The translations under genes and the position numbers were made by a program. This document shows, one piece after another, positions 22,612-33,500 of a stretch of 64,000 bases of DNA. Every line of letters starts with the position of its first letter. Positions within the stretch are counted from its first letter, which is position 1. The stretch is from positions 248,001-312,000 of the forward strand of contig NW_024881522.1 in assembly GCF_019059575.1 (NCBI RefSeq). Direction: 5' to 3'. This DNA comes from Amphibalanus amphitrite. Its lineage: Eukaryota; Arthropoda; Thecostraca; Balanomorpha; Balanidae. The notes beneath the pieces were generated by a model, which had not been told where the DNA came from, searched no databases, and saw only the letters and a list, made by a program, of their open reading frames with translations.

Positions 22612-23426
22612 AACGTTTCTCCTGAACGAGGAAGAAATGTAAAAGTCAAAGCTCTATAGACGTCCTGTAAAAGTGGCCATAATAATAAATTCGTTAGAAA
22701 TATGATGCTTTTTAAACGACTTCCTCATATAAAATCGGGTGCTGGGGCCAATCTTATAAACGCTTTAGAATGGACAGGGCGTCACTGGCTGAAGTTTGGG
22801 TGCAGAAAACGGCTATTACCTACATGCAAAATGGTTTTCATGCATTTCAGTCAATTGTATATTGTCGGTCCCATGTGGCCGAGCTAAAAAAAAAAATCGG
22901 TAGTGTTTTGCATCTTTTACGCCCTAAGAAACTACACCATCTATCGAAGTGGGCGGGTTTATTTGAATGGGAGGGCGCATTATGCACGAATCGTGTGCTT
23001 TCGTTTATTTTGGACTGTATTTTACCACATCCACTGCTGGTATCACTATTAATATTATCTAATGCCGTCAATACGACAGCATTCCATTTATAAGATTGGG
23101 CCAATGGAGTCGCGCCCCGCGAGCTCGCTTTTCCGCTGGGCCGCTACAGGCCAGGAAGTCGGGCTTCGCCTGAGGGCAGGACAAAGGTCAGCGAGGGAGC
23201 GCGGGGTCAGCCAGGTATCGCCAAGTGCCGAGCGGATGCCGCTCCCTCCCCTCTCTTCCCCTCTTCTCCCCTCCCCACCTCGGTATAGATGGGGAGGGAC
23301 CGAACTGCCAATGACATGCGAGCGGTCAAGGCCGCTCGCGCGGCAGCGACCCTGGCGGCCGGATGCCGCAACTGGGATTCAGCCAAGTTACCGATTCGCC
23401 TCCTGTGGGAGAGCCAAACCAGGGGA
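22612..23426. other. Anonymous right part of the 4.0-kb element
   Basis: A 107-residue frame at 22770-23093 (plus) is the longest open stretch. It has no domain I recognise, and it could be a remnant. 23220-23290 is a C/T-rich block. Confidence 0.35.
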
Positions 23427-23448
23427 CATACTTTTTAGATATACTGTA

Positions 23449-23510
23449 CGGTGGGATCATTGTGAACTGTCCAGTGTCCACGCTGGGATCGGTGGGAGTT
23501 GTTCATGGCG
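23449..23510 (+). repeat. 25-bp tandem repeat, right half of the split array
   Basis: CGGTGGGATCATTGTGAACTG, then GTCCACGCTGGGATCGGTGG and GAGTTGTTC, match the unit at 19332-19427. The junction with the 4.0-kb element is at the TA 23447-23448. Confidence 0.65.
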
Positions 23511-24469
23511 AGTACGACACACCCAGTGACGTGAATCCATGGCGCGGTCAGTGCACCATGCAAACTGTGTACAGTGTTCATGCCCATGGATCAGTGAAAA
23601 GCTGTGGACAGTAGTGCAATGTGTACAAATGTGAACAAAGTTGTCTACAAAAATGAGCTCTTGGCCACAGTCTGAGAAAGGCAAGTGGCTCTGCACTGGA
23701 CAACGTTTTGATTTGCGTATTGCTCAGCCGCTTTATGGGAAGCGAATATTATGTTTTTTTTTCTAATGAAGCATCCTCTCCACAGTTATCTACCGACTAC
23801 TTCTTTAAATTGTGGCTTTGTCTCCGTGACAGACGTCGTAACCAGTGCCCTAATTGTAGAGACAGACGCCTTCACGTGGACCTCAGAACGCTGTCCCAGT
23901 CCCTCGCTGACCGGCTGGGTGCCAATTGACCGGCACCGGGCGCCCCGTTTCTCCCACTTTCCTCCATTTCGCATTAGTCACGGTGTCTCTTTGATGACGA
24001 GAGTGGACGGACGGGAGTCACCGCCGGCGTCCAGTTTCGGTGACCACCGCCCCCGGCCAGAGGTTATACCCGACAGAGGCCGATAAAATCGCTCCCGAGA
24101 TGTTATCGTGCGATCAAACTCGAGCCAGATGCGGGAATTTCACAAGGAGACGGGAAAAGTTAATAAAACTCAAGGTAAATGGAGCCCATTACGGTAAGTG
24201 ATACTCTTTCGGCACGGAAAGCGTTTTAAACTGACGCTGTTTCGGCACAATGAGCATTTGAAAGTAGCGTTTCGATGGTGTTTTCATGATATGAGGATGC
24301 CGGTACCAAGTGATGCTGACGGTTGCTATAGCGTTGCAAAGGCCTGAGTATGGGGCCTGAGGATATAGGGGTAGGTGCTGAGTAGATCCAAGAAATAAAA
24401 CTGGCAACATAAACTAAAAAAAAAAATGTGTTGAATTATTTTTGTCTATGTCTGTCTAGCATGTGGATG
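23511..24469. other. Anonymous DNA
   Basis: No gene or repeat was recognised. Confidence 0.4.
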
Positions 24470-24477
24470 CATGGTCA

Positions 24478-25122
24478 CAGTAGCGGCGGAACACCTTCAA
24501 TTAAGGGGCGGGGGGGGGGGGGGCACTGACGACTTTTGGTCCCATTTTTTTCTATGCAACGCCCATAGGGTTAATGTTAAAATGCCAAAATCAAAGGGGG
24601 CACGGTGCCCCGGTGCCCTCCCCGTTCCGCCGCCTATGCAGGCGCGGATACAAGGGGGGGGCCATGGGGGCCATGGGGGCCCCCTTGGCCGATTTTTTTC
24701 AAAAATAAAATAAAAAGTTAAAAAGTTAAAAAGCTGAAAAGGGGGCCTCCTGAAAATAAAGTGGCCGAAATCCGATGAGTTTTTTTTTTAACCTACCCAC
24801 TTAGTTATTTCTTAGAAGACTAGCTGAGAAGACTTCTTTGTTAGAAGATCGGTAAAGCTTTTCATAACTTGGAGGTCTCTTATACTCACAGAGATGACCA
24901 CTTTTACAGGGCCTCCTAACCTGCATAGAGGGCCTCCAAGCCTGCACAGATGTTGAGATGTTGCCTGAACAGCTAGATAAGCTCAATAGACGCAGTTTTT
25001 TTTTGGGTGGGGGCCCAACAAGTGGGAAGATGGGGCCTCCAACAGGTGGGATTATGGGGGGGCCTCCTGGTTTCTAATGGCCCCTCCCTTGGAGATTTTC
25101 TGGATCCGCCCCTGCGCCTATG
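24478..25122. mobile_element. Outer hAT-type MITE (split by the inner one)
   Basis: It is flanked by a perfect 8-bp duplication CATGGTCA (24470-24477 and 25123-25130). The left end is CAGTAGCGGCGGAAC and the right end reverse-complements to CATAGGCGGCGGAAC. Without the insertion it would be about 161 bp. A G-run follows the left end. Its final 8 bp, CGCCTATG, serve as the target duplication of the inner MITE. Confidence 0.85.
24639..25114. mobile_element. Inner hAT-type MITE, 476 bp
   Basis: It is flanked by a perfect 8-bp duplication CGCCTATG (24631-24638 and 25115-25122). The ends read CAGGCGCGGATACA and, reverse-complemented from the right, CAGGGGCGGATCCA. Subterminal GGGGGCCATGGGGGCC tracts and AAAGTTAAAAAG repeats are visible; there is no coding capacity. 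Ends and G-tracts resemble the MITE at 6409-6605. Confidence 0.85.
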
Positions 25123-25130
25123 CATGGTCA

Positions 25131-26634
25131 ACATTCAAATTGTACGGTCCCAAATGTCGTGATTTGGATTGTTTTTTTTTTCTTCTTTTAATCAGGCATT
25201 TCGTTCGTCCTTTATCTACGTCACCAAAAGCAGCGACAAGCAATGAATTTGACGAAATTACCTTTCAATACCAAATAGCCTATTTACAACCAACCCTTTC
25301 ACTAGTTCCATGAATGTGCTATACGTCCGGCTCAATAGCACGGCCCATCTCTATCAGGCGGGTGAACTGCCGGTGGTCCGTTTGCTTTGTTTCCTGATCC
25401 GGTGTTCCGCTGGACCCACTGCGGCATTGAGGAGCGCCCGAGCGGCAGCACGAGCCCTCGCTCAAACGCACACCCAATCTGTCCCGGCGACCCACATCCT
25501 ATTTTAGTGGCCACGACTGACGCCGATAGGGTACCAAAGCCGGACGCGGTCTGCCGTTAAACAGGACACGGATAGGTCCCCTATCACTTTCCCCTTCGAC
25601 CGGAGGCGCTTTAAACTTCCCATATCCCCTGTTTCCAGGCGCGTGCGGACGAGGTAAAAAAAGAGGGAGCCCGGGAAATATGACTGATTTTAGCCGACCG
25701 CGGGCGGTGCTGGGGAGGCGCGGCAGCCGGGGCCGGTGTGAGATTTACCGTCTGCCCCTCTGGCCGCCGACAGGGCTGCTGTTCGAGCCCAGCTAATGGC
25801 GCTCTCCTCCGCGTGCTGGCCGCAGAAATATGGACCAATTATTGCCGCGGTCGCGTGCCCTGACGGCCAGCGTCCGCCGCCGCCTCCCCTCCGCCACAAA
25901 TCACACACGCCCGCGGGGAGGAAAAAACTGTCTGCACGTCTCAGGGGCAGTCGCCGGCGGCCGGTCCGTCACCCCCCCCCCCTAACTCATCCCATGCGCC
26001 CGCCGCCAGCTGTCGAAGCTCATCACTATCCAGCGCGTGCCCACCCCCGGCTGACAAACCGCGCATGCGCGCTGCCACTCGATCATTTCTGCGCCGACCC
26101 GCTCTGGAATTCGGCAATTACTGCCGGCGAGAGGGGTGATTTTCTCATTTGATTGTCATTAATCAGAGCTATTCCGGGCCATCTCTGTGCATGATTGCCC
26201 TGATTTTACGACTCTATCGATGGGGACGGCGCGCCGGGCGCAGCTGGCAGGAAGGAGAGCGAGCGGCGGCAGCAGCGCGGCCGGCGCCCCTCTAATGAGT
26301 TTCCTGTTTTCGGCCGCGTCTGTTGGCGGGCGGCAGTTGTCCGCCCACTCGGCGACGAGCGGACCTTTAAATCGCACCGGCCCGCTGTCTGTGCACGGGG
26401 TGCCGAGCAGGGGCTCGACCAGCGGGCATACCTACACAAAACGGCTGCGGATGTAGCTTTAGGAACGCATTTGTGCCACACAGTTTCCTTGCATTTCGAA
26501 TAGGTATCTGTAAACCGAGGTGTGTTGCAATACAAGTGAATGAATCTGCTGCGAAGACACAAAATAAAAATGAGGCAGCGAGGGTCAAATCCACGCTTGA
26601 AAACGAAAACATATATCGTTAAATCGGAGTAATA
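25131..26634. other. Anonymous DNA, GC-rich in the middle
   Basis: GC-rich DNA (25640-26120, 26215-26420) with overlapping open frames on both strands and no recognisable domain. A C-run lies at 25974-25982. Confidence 0.4.
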
Positions 26635-26727
26635 TCGCAGTCTGCCGTTGCGTTATCATCTTACAGATTGCTCCCACAATATCGAAGTCTGCAGCGGTAA
26701 TCACGCAGCCTGTTGACGTAATCTCGT

Positions 26728-26795
26728 AGTCTGTCGCTGTGATCTGGCAGTCTGTCGCTGTGATCTGGCAGTCTGTCGCTGTGATCTGGCAGTCT
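26728..26795 (+). repeat. Three-copy 21-bp tandem repeat
   Basis: AGTCTGTCGCTGTGATCTGG plus C is repeated three times exactly (26728, 26749, 26770), with degenerate copies upstream to about 26635. The unit is a multiple of three, so frames stay open, but no gene is supported. Confidence 0.85.
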
Positions 26796-27780
26796 ACCGC
26801 ATGTGCTTCTGCAGTGCAGTTGAAAGCCGTGCGGGCTGGCGAACGGCGGACGGCAGACGGTAGACGGCGGCCGCTTTGCGCCCAAGATCGCGGCGATATG
26901 ACACAGCGGCTGATCGGCCGACAATACGACACGACCGGTCGACAATACGACACCGGCCGACCATAATGCGCCGACACCGACAACACATGTCACGCGGCGC
27001 GCGTGCGTCTGCAAAAACGGCTCGCGCGCGAGGTGCAAAAACGACCGCAATCGGGCCATCGGCAGCCGCTGTTTACCCAGTTTCTATTCTGAACCGGCGG
27101 CGGACGGCCGTAACCGAACCCGACCAGCAGCCGTATGCGCGGCCCGGCGCATAGTAATGAGAGCCGCCGTTGCAAAAATGCGACAAACAAGCGCCGCCTG
27201 GCGCGGCAGCAGCGGCGGCGGCGGTGGAGGATGCGGGTCGGCCGCGGGGGGAGCGCCAGGAATAGAAGGGGTGCCTCCTGGTGTGCACGTGTGCACGTGC
27301 GCCCGCTGGCCGGGAGGTCCGCCGGCACGCGGCGAGACCGCCTGTCAAAGCCGAGCTGGAGACCTCCTCTGAGCTGGACGCCTCCGCGGAGCAATCCTTT
27401 GCCACCGCGAGCAGGATTCGGTTTCACAACAGCGTAGTACTCGCGGTCGGCGGGGCGGGGCGGCGCGGGAGGGAGGGAGGGACAGGGCGGGTCTGAGAGG
27501 GTCCCTCCGCGTCCCTCCCCCGACGCGATGGTCGGCGTCTTCAGACCAACAATGCCACTGATTCTTTTGTTTGTTAGTTTCTCTGCGGCGCGGGCGCGCT
27601 TTGGGCCAGCCGTTGATTTAATTAGCATTCCTGAATGCGGCCTGTTTTAATTAGAAGCCCGGTGCGCGGGCAGGCGGCTATTGTGTGAGCGCGGCCAAAG
27701 ACGCCGGCCGCCGGCCGATGTCGTGACTGCAGCGAGCGGTCCACGCCGCGCCGACACCGACCCACACGGCGCACGCAGGA
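26796..27780. other. GC-rich anonymous DNA
   Basis: Very GC-rich and CpG-rich DNA with many overlapping open frames on both strands (longest about 212 residues, minus, 26990-27628). Content is Arg/Ala/Pro-rich with no domain. It could be a CpG-rich regulatory region. Confidence 0.4.
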
Positions 27781-27789
27781 CACGAATAC

Positions 27790-27925
27790 AACCCACGGCG
27801 ACTCAACGCGACCCACCGCTGCCCACGGAGACCCACGGAGACACACGCCGACCCACGGAGACCCACGGAAACCCATGGAGACCCACGGAGAGCCACGGAG
27901 ACCGACCGCAACCCACGCCGACCCG
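27790..27925 (+). repeat. 10-bp minisatellite (ACCCACGGAG)n
   Basis: About twelve imperfect units of ACCCACGGAG with CGCCG and CGGAA variants. The minus-strand frame translates as repeats of the type RGSPWVSVG, which is an artefact of the array. Confidence 0.85.
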
Positions 27926-27972
27926 TCAGCGACAGAAGAGCAGTGAGCCGAGGTGACTGCCCCCGGTCCCCG

Positions 27973-27984
27973 ACCCCAGGTCAA
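27973..27984 (+). other. 12-bp target-site duplication, left copy
   Basis: ACCCCAGGTCAA, identical to the copy at 29599-29610 that follows the (CAA)n tail. It defines the insertion limits of the non-LTR element. Confidence 0.9.
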
Positions 27985-27986
27985 CG

Positions 27987-29546
27987 CTGTCCGGCGTAAC
28001 GCTGGACAGGACTCTGGGGTTCGGCCCCCACTGCAGGAACCTCCGCCGCCGCGTCCGCCCTCGCATCTCTCAACTACGACGAATCACCGGTCGCAGCTGG
28101 GGCCTGGAGGAGAGACAACTCCGGGCCGTCGCCAACGGCTACGTTAGGGGAGCCATCGAACACGCGGCGGCCGCCTGGATGCCGGCGGCCGCCAGGACTA
28201 ACATAGAAGTTCTGGAACGCGAGATGCGTGCCGCGGCCCGAGTCATAACGGGCTGCATCGGGTCGGCCCCCATCCACGGAGTAATGGCCGAAGCCGGCGT
28301 GGCCCCGGTCGCGGCGCGCCGCACAGCACTGGCGGCGAGGATGCTGGCGAAGGCCATGGCACTGCCCGAGGAAGACCCGCTACACCGACTGGCCGTGGCG
28401 GACCCACCGCGGCGCCTCAAGACCGTCTGCGGATGGCGCCAGTTGGGTCGGGAGGTGTGGCGGACCCTTGGAGTGGAGCCACCGGTGGAGCCGTTGCTCC
28501 CCGTGCGCCCCCCGCCCTGGCAACCAACCGGCACGATCAGTTTTAACCTGGACATCGGAGCGGGGCTCCCAGCCGGAGCTGCCGCCTCCACGAAGAAGGA
28601 AGCCGCCCTACACCACCTGGCGTCCCTGACCCAATGTGCGACCTGGGTGTGGACCGACGGGTCGGCGACTGGAGGCGTTCTCTGTGGAGGGGCCGGCGCG
28701 CTGGTCGTCCACGCCGATGATGACCGCACTGAGCTGAAGAGGCCCGCAGGAGCGCTCTGTTCCAGCTTCAGGGCGGAGATGCTGGCCATCGCAATGACCC
28801 TGGAACATCTGGAGACACACCCTCGTGACGACACGCTACCAATAATAATCTGTACCGACTCACAGTCTGCCCTGGCTGCACTGAGAGAGGGGCCTTCGGC
28901 CCAGAGGACGGTCCAGGGGGCGGAGATATGGAGCCGCCTGCTGGAAATCGCCACACCGGACCGCCACGTGACGCTGCAGTGGGTCCCATCGCATTGTGGG
29001 ATCCCAGGCAACGAGGCGGCGGACGTGCTGGCGGGGGAGGCGGCGGCGCTGGATCAAGAAATCGCCTCCATCGACGTCAACACCGTCTACAAGGCTGCGG
29101 CCCGTCTAGCCAGGGACCAGGCGGCCAGGGACAGACCGTCATACCCAGACCCGACACGCAGAGCGGCGACCGGCTGGTACCGGGAGCTGATGGGTGCGAG
29201 ATACCCGCCCCCGGTCTCCGGCCTGGATCGGCGGACAGCCATCGATGTCCACCAGATCCGGACTGGCCACTGGAGTGGATCGACCCAGTTCCTGCACTCC
29301 ATCGGCCGGAGCCCCTCAGCCGCCTGCGCCCAATGCCGGGACCTGCTATGCGAGGCCGCCCGGTGCCCGCTGTGCGGCGAAGAGGCGGACACCCCCCGGC
29401 ACATCCTGCTCACGTGCCCGGGCCTGATGGGTGTTCGCCTCAAAATCCCGGCCGTAGGGAACATCCTACCAACACCCGACGAGGTCTGGCGCAGTGACGT
29501 GGTGGCGGCCCTGGTGGCCGCCTTCAGGGCCCTCCAGAGCCGATGA
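27987..29546 (+). CDS. Non-LTR retrotransposon ORF2 C-terminal part (RT thumb, RNase H, CCHC)
   Basis: This is the C-terminal 519 codons of a reverse transcriptase-type ORF2, without the catalytic RT fingers and palm or the endonuclease, so it cannot move itself. The start of the insert reads LSGVTLDRTLGFGPH and LRRITGRSWGL, typical of the region after the RT domain, then AAAAWMPAAA and VITGCIG. The RNase H domain follows: WVWTDGSATGG (first Asp), SSFRAEMLAIA (Glu), IIICTDSQSALAAL (second Asp) and QWVPSHCGIPGNEAAD (final His and Asp). This domain would remove the RNA strand during element replication. Near the end CPLCGEEADTPRHILLTCPG is a CCHC-type zinc motif. There is no native start: the frame is open from the truncation point. 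A decayed relative is at 10320-11240 on the minus strand. Confidence 0.9.
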   Translation: MSGVTLDRTLGFGPHCRNLRRRVRPRISQLRRITGRSWGLEERQLRAVANGYVRGAIEHAAAAWMPAAARTNIEVLEREMRAAARVITGCIGSAPIHGVMAEAGVAPVAARRTALAARMLAKAMALPEEDPLHRLAVADPPRRLKTVCGWRQLGREVWRTLGVEPPVEPLLPVRPPPWQPTGTISFNLDIGAGLPAGAAASTKKEAALHHLASLTQCATWVWTDGSATGGVLCGGAGALVVHADDDRTELKRPAGALCSSFRAEMLAIAMTLEHLETHPRDDTLPIIICTDSQSALAALREGPSAQRTVQGAEIWSRLLEIATPDRHVTLQWVPSHCGIPGNEAADVLAGEAAALDQEIASIDVNTVYKAAARLARDQAARDRPSYPDPTRRAATGWYRELMGARYPPPVSGLDRRTAIDVHQIRTGHWSGSTQFLHSIGRSPSAACAQCRDLLCEAARCPLCGEEADTPRHILLTCPGLMGVRLKIPAVGNILPTPDEVWRSDVVAALVAAFRALQSR

Positions 29547-29553
29547 GGCTACG

Positions 29554-29571
29554 CCGCGGGGCCACCCGCGG
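29554..29571 (+). other. Hairpin in the non-LTR 3' UTR
   Basis: CCGCGGG-GCCA-CCCGCGG forms a perfect 7-bp stem eight bases after the stop codon and shortly before the (CAA)n tail. In related elements 3' hairpins can be recognised by the reverse transcriptase; that role is inference here. Confidence 0.6.
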
Positions 29572-29610
29572 CCGGAGGGAAAATCAACAACAACAACAAC
29601 CCCAGGTCAA

Positions 29611-30510
29611 GAGCCTGTGTCACAGCCGCCGACCGCAAAAACCGAGCCCTCAGCGTCGTTGAGAGTCGTTTCGACGCGAAATGCTGAGCGTCGCCCAAAT
29701 AACGACGGCCGTAACTGTCGGCACAGGTCGGCGTCGGTGTCGCGCGCCCTTCGGTCGACGCCGAGTGCCTTCATAAATGTCAGACAGGCGGCATAAATCG
29801 CCGGGGCAAATTAGGATCGCGACCATGTGCTGACGGGACGAGCTAATTATCTCCTCGGCACGATCTTTTTACCGGCCGCTGCTGACTGCGACGCTCGGCC
29901 GGCCGAGGGTTGGAAAGGGTAATGTCCTGTCGTGAGCGTTTCAGGTTCAGGACGCTGCACTGGGGAACGGGTAGGGGAGTGCGTGTGGGCAAGGTGAAAC
30001 AAGAGCGCAGAGGGGACAAACCTGCCACGGACCTGGCGGGATGCCCATTGTGTCTAAGGGACGCCAGCGGCCCTGCCGCTCTAGTCCAGCTCAGCACCGG
30101 CGTCGTCACGCCGGTAGTCTCAGGAGGAGGAGGAAGGGAGGGGTGCCGCTCGCGTGACGTCAGCAGGAAAGACGCCTGCGACGCGCGCCACGCGCCGCCG
30201 CGCACCGGGCCGCACCGGGCCGGGGGCCTTTTAAAAATAGCCGCCCTCAGCTGCCGCGGCAGGCGAGCCGCCTTTAAAGATTAAACTGCCGGCGGCGGTG
30301 CGCCGTGTGGGGGGAGGTGCGCCGTTTTTGGACCGCTCCGGCCGCGGGGGACGTGGCCTGGGGCGACGCCAGGGGCACCATCTGCCCCGGGGCGGTGACG
30401 AGGGACGGGCCACGCGGCGCCAATCACGGCGTGCGCCGTGCTCCCCTCCGTGGCGAGACGCGCGCCGCACCGGCTTCCGGCCCTCCGAGACGGTGCAGGG
30501 TTGGCCGGCT
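29611..30510. other. GC-rich anonymous DNA
   Basis: CpG-rich, with CATAAAT-type motifs at 29770-29800, but no recognisable gene. Overlapping open frames on both strands reflect composition. Confidence 0.4.
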
Positions 30511-30598
30511 GACAGATGCAAAGCCACGGAGCGGGCAGATGCAAAGCCCCGGCTAGACGACAGATGCAGAGCTGTAAGCGGCGAACAGATGCAGCGGA
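30511..30598 (+). repeat. 25-bp repeat with CAGATGCA core, four copies
   Basis: CAGATGCA occurs at about 30513, 30536, 30561 and 30586, spaced 23-25 bp, with the following AAGCC partly conserved. CAGATG is an E-box form, so a clustered bHLH site is possible but unproven. Confidence 0.6.
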
Positions 30599-33500
30599 GG
30601 TAACTCGTTTGACTCCCTAACTAAAACATCTGCGGGACCTCGGCCAAACTCGTGAACGCTCCTTTGACTCCGGATGAAATCCTGCACAGACGATTTCCTC
30701 CCCTACATCTGTCAAACCTTGCTTCCGATCCTCACTGCGGCTTCTTACAGCTCACCAAACCGAGATAACCGTCGCAGCGAATAGGAGGGTCACGATATCC
30801 TGACGTATTTCTGCACGGCCGATAATGGGCTAATTTGTCCCGAGCAAACGACCCGGGGTTTTCCGAGGGCAGCCAGTAACCGCTTCTGCCCGATCAGTCG
30901 GCCGTGGGATGACAAGCCGTTTGGAGTCGATGGTTGGACCATGCTCTCATGCACCCGGATATATTTCATGTTGGATCATCTAATGGTTAGGGATAATATC
31001 ACCCTTAGTTGGTTCAATATAGCATGATGCATTGGGCGGCCGGGGCCTTTGTCTCGGTCCAGTGACGATGGCAGGATGAGGAGAGCTCGTGCAATTAATG
31101 GGGAGGGGAGGTAAGCGTTCATACGGACATTCTGCTGAAACGATAGCATTTATTCTACTTGTGAGCTTAACAAACTGATGACATGTTCGCGCACAGTTTT
31201 GATTTAGATGATCGACTCACCAGCAACAGATTTAGCATCAATGGTTAGCTTTTCTGTCTTAAAACCTCCAAATCGTCCACAGGAAAAATATGAACGCCTA
31301 GAAGTTAACGGTAAAAGTAAAACAAAATAGTGGTGACTTGTATATCACGCTAAAAACCTAGGTTTAATAAAGATGTTAAAAATGAGAACTAAGATGGATA
31401 TAAAACAAACATCAAGATAAAGATAACTGATATGAAAAAGGAATACTTGTAAGTGGCTCTTCCCATCGTTTACATCGATGTCCCTTACCTCACCCCGGCT
31501 TTGTCTTACCGTTGATGTCAGTGCACCTCCATATCCAATCGTCACCGGCAGGTCCATAGCCGCCCCACAGAAGACACCACCAATCCACCGGGGAGCGAGC
31601 CTGTCAGATGACATATGACGGCTGTCATGACGGCCGACAGATGATGCAGCACACCGGTCAGGAGCCAGAGGTGACACCCAGGGACCGCTGGAGGGAGGGG
31701 CACCCCCAGGGGTGACGTAGGGGACGTCCCGGTGCAATTGCTCAGTGTCACCGCCGGAAAATAAAAACACCGCGCGGCGCCGGAGAATCAACATCCGCGG
31801 CCGATTCTTTGGGTGAATGTGTACCTTATCGGGTGGGGTATAAGGAGAGGGTCGATACCTTGGAGAGTGGTTCTTGCTAAGGGATTATGTACTAGTGCCT
31901 GACATGCCGTTTTATAATGAGATGGTTGATTCAGATACTTTGGACCAGTTTCGCTTGCCTATATGACAAAGGTAAGACGCATTTCCACGATTTCATTCAC
32001 ATAAGACACATTTCCACGATTGATGTTTAAAAGGTTTGACGTTTAACAGCCTGAAGATGTGTTCGACCAAAATCACACTGTCAAAGTTCGACTCCTATTC
32101 AAAACGACATGCGACTTTGGTATAGAAGTATGTCATGGCTTAAATGTAAGATAGTGGTCAAAGCGCCGGTCAGCATACCTATATGTAATACATGATTCGT
32201 TTTCAAACAGGGTGATTGAAACACCTTAAAAATGTGTATGTTTATCCTATATTAATCAGGGCGTTTAGCACGCATCGGTGACCGTCAAACAAAATTTATC
32301 GGTTTGTTTGCACTTGGGTGATGTATGCACTCCAAATGAGCAATTTCAGCTCCTAATAGCCGAGCCTCCGCACGCAAAAGAGCAATGTCCGAAATAACGT
32401 CTGACAATTTGTCTTGTAAGACCATCGTGGGTCTGTACCGATGAGCAAATACTATTACGCAACTTTGCAAATTATCTGCAGGCTGCGAGTTTTTTTCTTA
32501 GTGGTCAATATACTCAACTAATTGACAAATACTCTTTTTCTTCGGTAGATTTATGTTATCAAAATACGTTTTTGAGGTAATAATTCGACTCATGTCTAGC
32601 TATGTGGCGATGCTCCCGTGATCCAACTGCTCAGGATTTCACTCTCTCGAGGTGGTCCTTTGTTTACCTGGGCGGCTGCAAGCGGGCGGTGTGCGTCTGT
32701 CCGCCCTGTGCCCTGTGCCCTCCGCCCCGTGCCCTCCGCCCTGCGCACTCCGCCCTGCGCGCGCACAATGCCCGTGCGTCTCTTGTCTGTCTCAGATCGC
32801 ATATTAATAATTAGTTGGGTGGGATTAATTGGCGATCGCAGACGAGCGCTCGTGATGGATGGCCGAGCCTGGTGAGCGATGGCCGAGGTTTGGCTGGCCT
32901 GTTTATCATCTGAGGCTGCGGCCGATCCACGGGGACTCGGGGATGACCCAGGGGTCAGACGGAACCGAGTAGGAAAGGCGGATACTGGGCGGATGAAACG
33001 GTGGGTCATTTACAACCTGTAGAGGGGACACTTATGTTTATTTCAAAATGGTATTTAGCTTGATTGATTGCAATTAAACTGGTTACTGTGGTGGAGTTCC
33101 AACTTCTCGGTAATGGGGTAGACGGTTAAATCAATATTACGAATTCATTAGGCAACGATTGACGGCCGGGCTTCATTTTGCAGGGAATTGATGAGGCCAA
33201 TTAGGATATAAGCATTCACATTGCTGAGCGACTAAGACGCCCAATAAATCTCAGAATATCGTAGGTCTCTGAACAACGGAGGATTGCACTCCTCGATACC
33301 TATACAGCTGTTTAAATTTTAAAGCGTAGATATGCACCATCAAGCTCCAATTATAAACACATTCGTTGTGGCGTTGAAGCTGTTCCTATAAACTTATAGA
33401 ATTATAGATGCAATTGAGACGAAACTTGTCCTTTTCGTTGGGAAACCCCCATGGACCATGGGGGTCCATGGCTAATTGGTTTGTGCTGAAAATAATAACA

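Larger units (their letters stand above)
19430..23446. mobile_element. TA-flanked Tc1/mariner-type element, 4.0 kb, carrying nested MITEs
   Basis: The left end reads TACAGTGTGTCTAAAAAGAATG. The right end, reverse-complemented, reads TACAGTATATCTAAAAAGTATG, with four mismatches in 22 (the outer TA is the duplicated target, 19428-19429 and 23447-23448). Further in, both ends share GTTGGCTGAATCC-like and GTGAGGGAGGGGAG-like blocks. TA targets and CAGT-type ends suggest the IS630/Tc1/mariner group. No transposase domain was recognised. Short frames at 19721-19930 and 22770-23093 have no assignable function. It lies in the middle of the 25-bp array and contains MITEs E, A and F. Confidence 0.6.
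27985..29598 (+). mobile_element. 5'-truncated non-LTR retrotransposon (RNase H-bearing clade)
   Basis: About 1.6 kb lie between perfect 12-bp duplications ACCCCAGGTCAA (27973-27984, 29599-29610). The element starts inside the reverse-transcriptase thumb, runs in one open frame to TGA at 29544-29546, and has a short 3' UTR with a hairpin (29554-29571) and a (CAA)n tail. 5' truncation plus a tail repeat and variable-length TSD are typical of target-primed reverse transcription. Perfect TSDs and an open frame indicate a recent insertion. An RNase H domain followed by a zinc-finger motif places it near the I/R1/LOA-type groups; the exact clade is not resolved. Confidence 0.9.

Noticed and set aside
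26990..27628. 212-residue minus-strand frame in GC-rich DNA
   Set aside because: Overlapping frames of similar length exist in other frames and on the other strand; Arg/Pro/Ala composition only.
27622..27984. Minus-strand frame with RGSPWVSVG-type repeats
   Set aside because: Translation of the 10-bp minisatellite.
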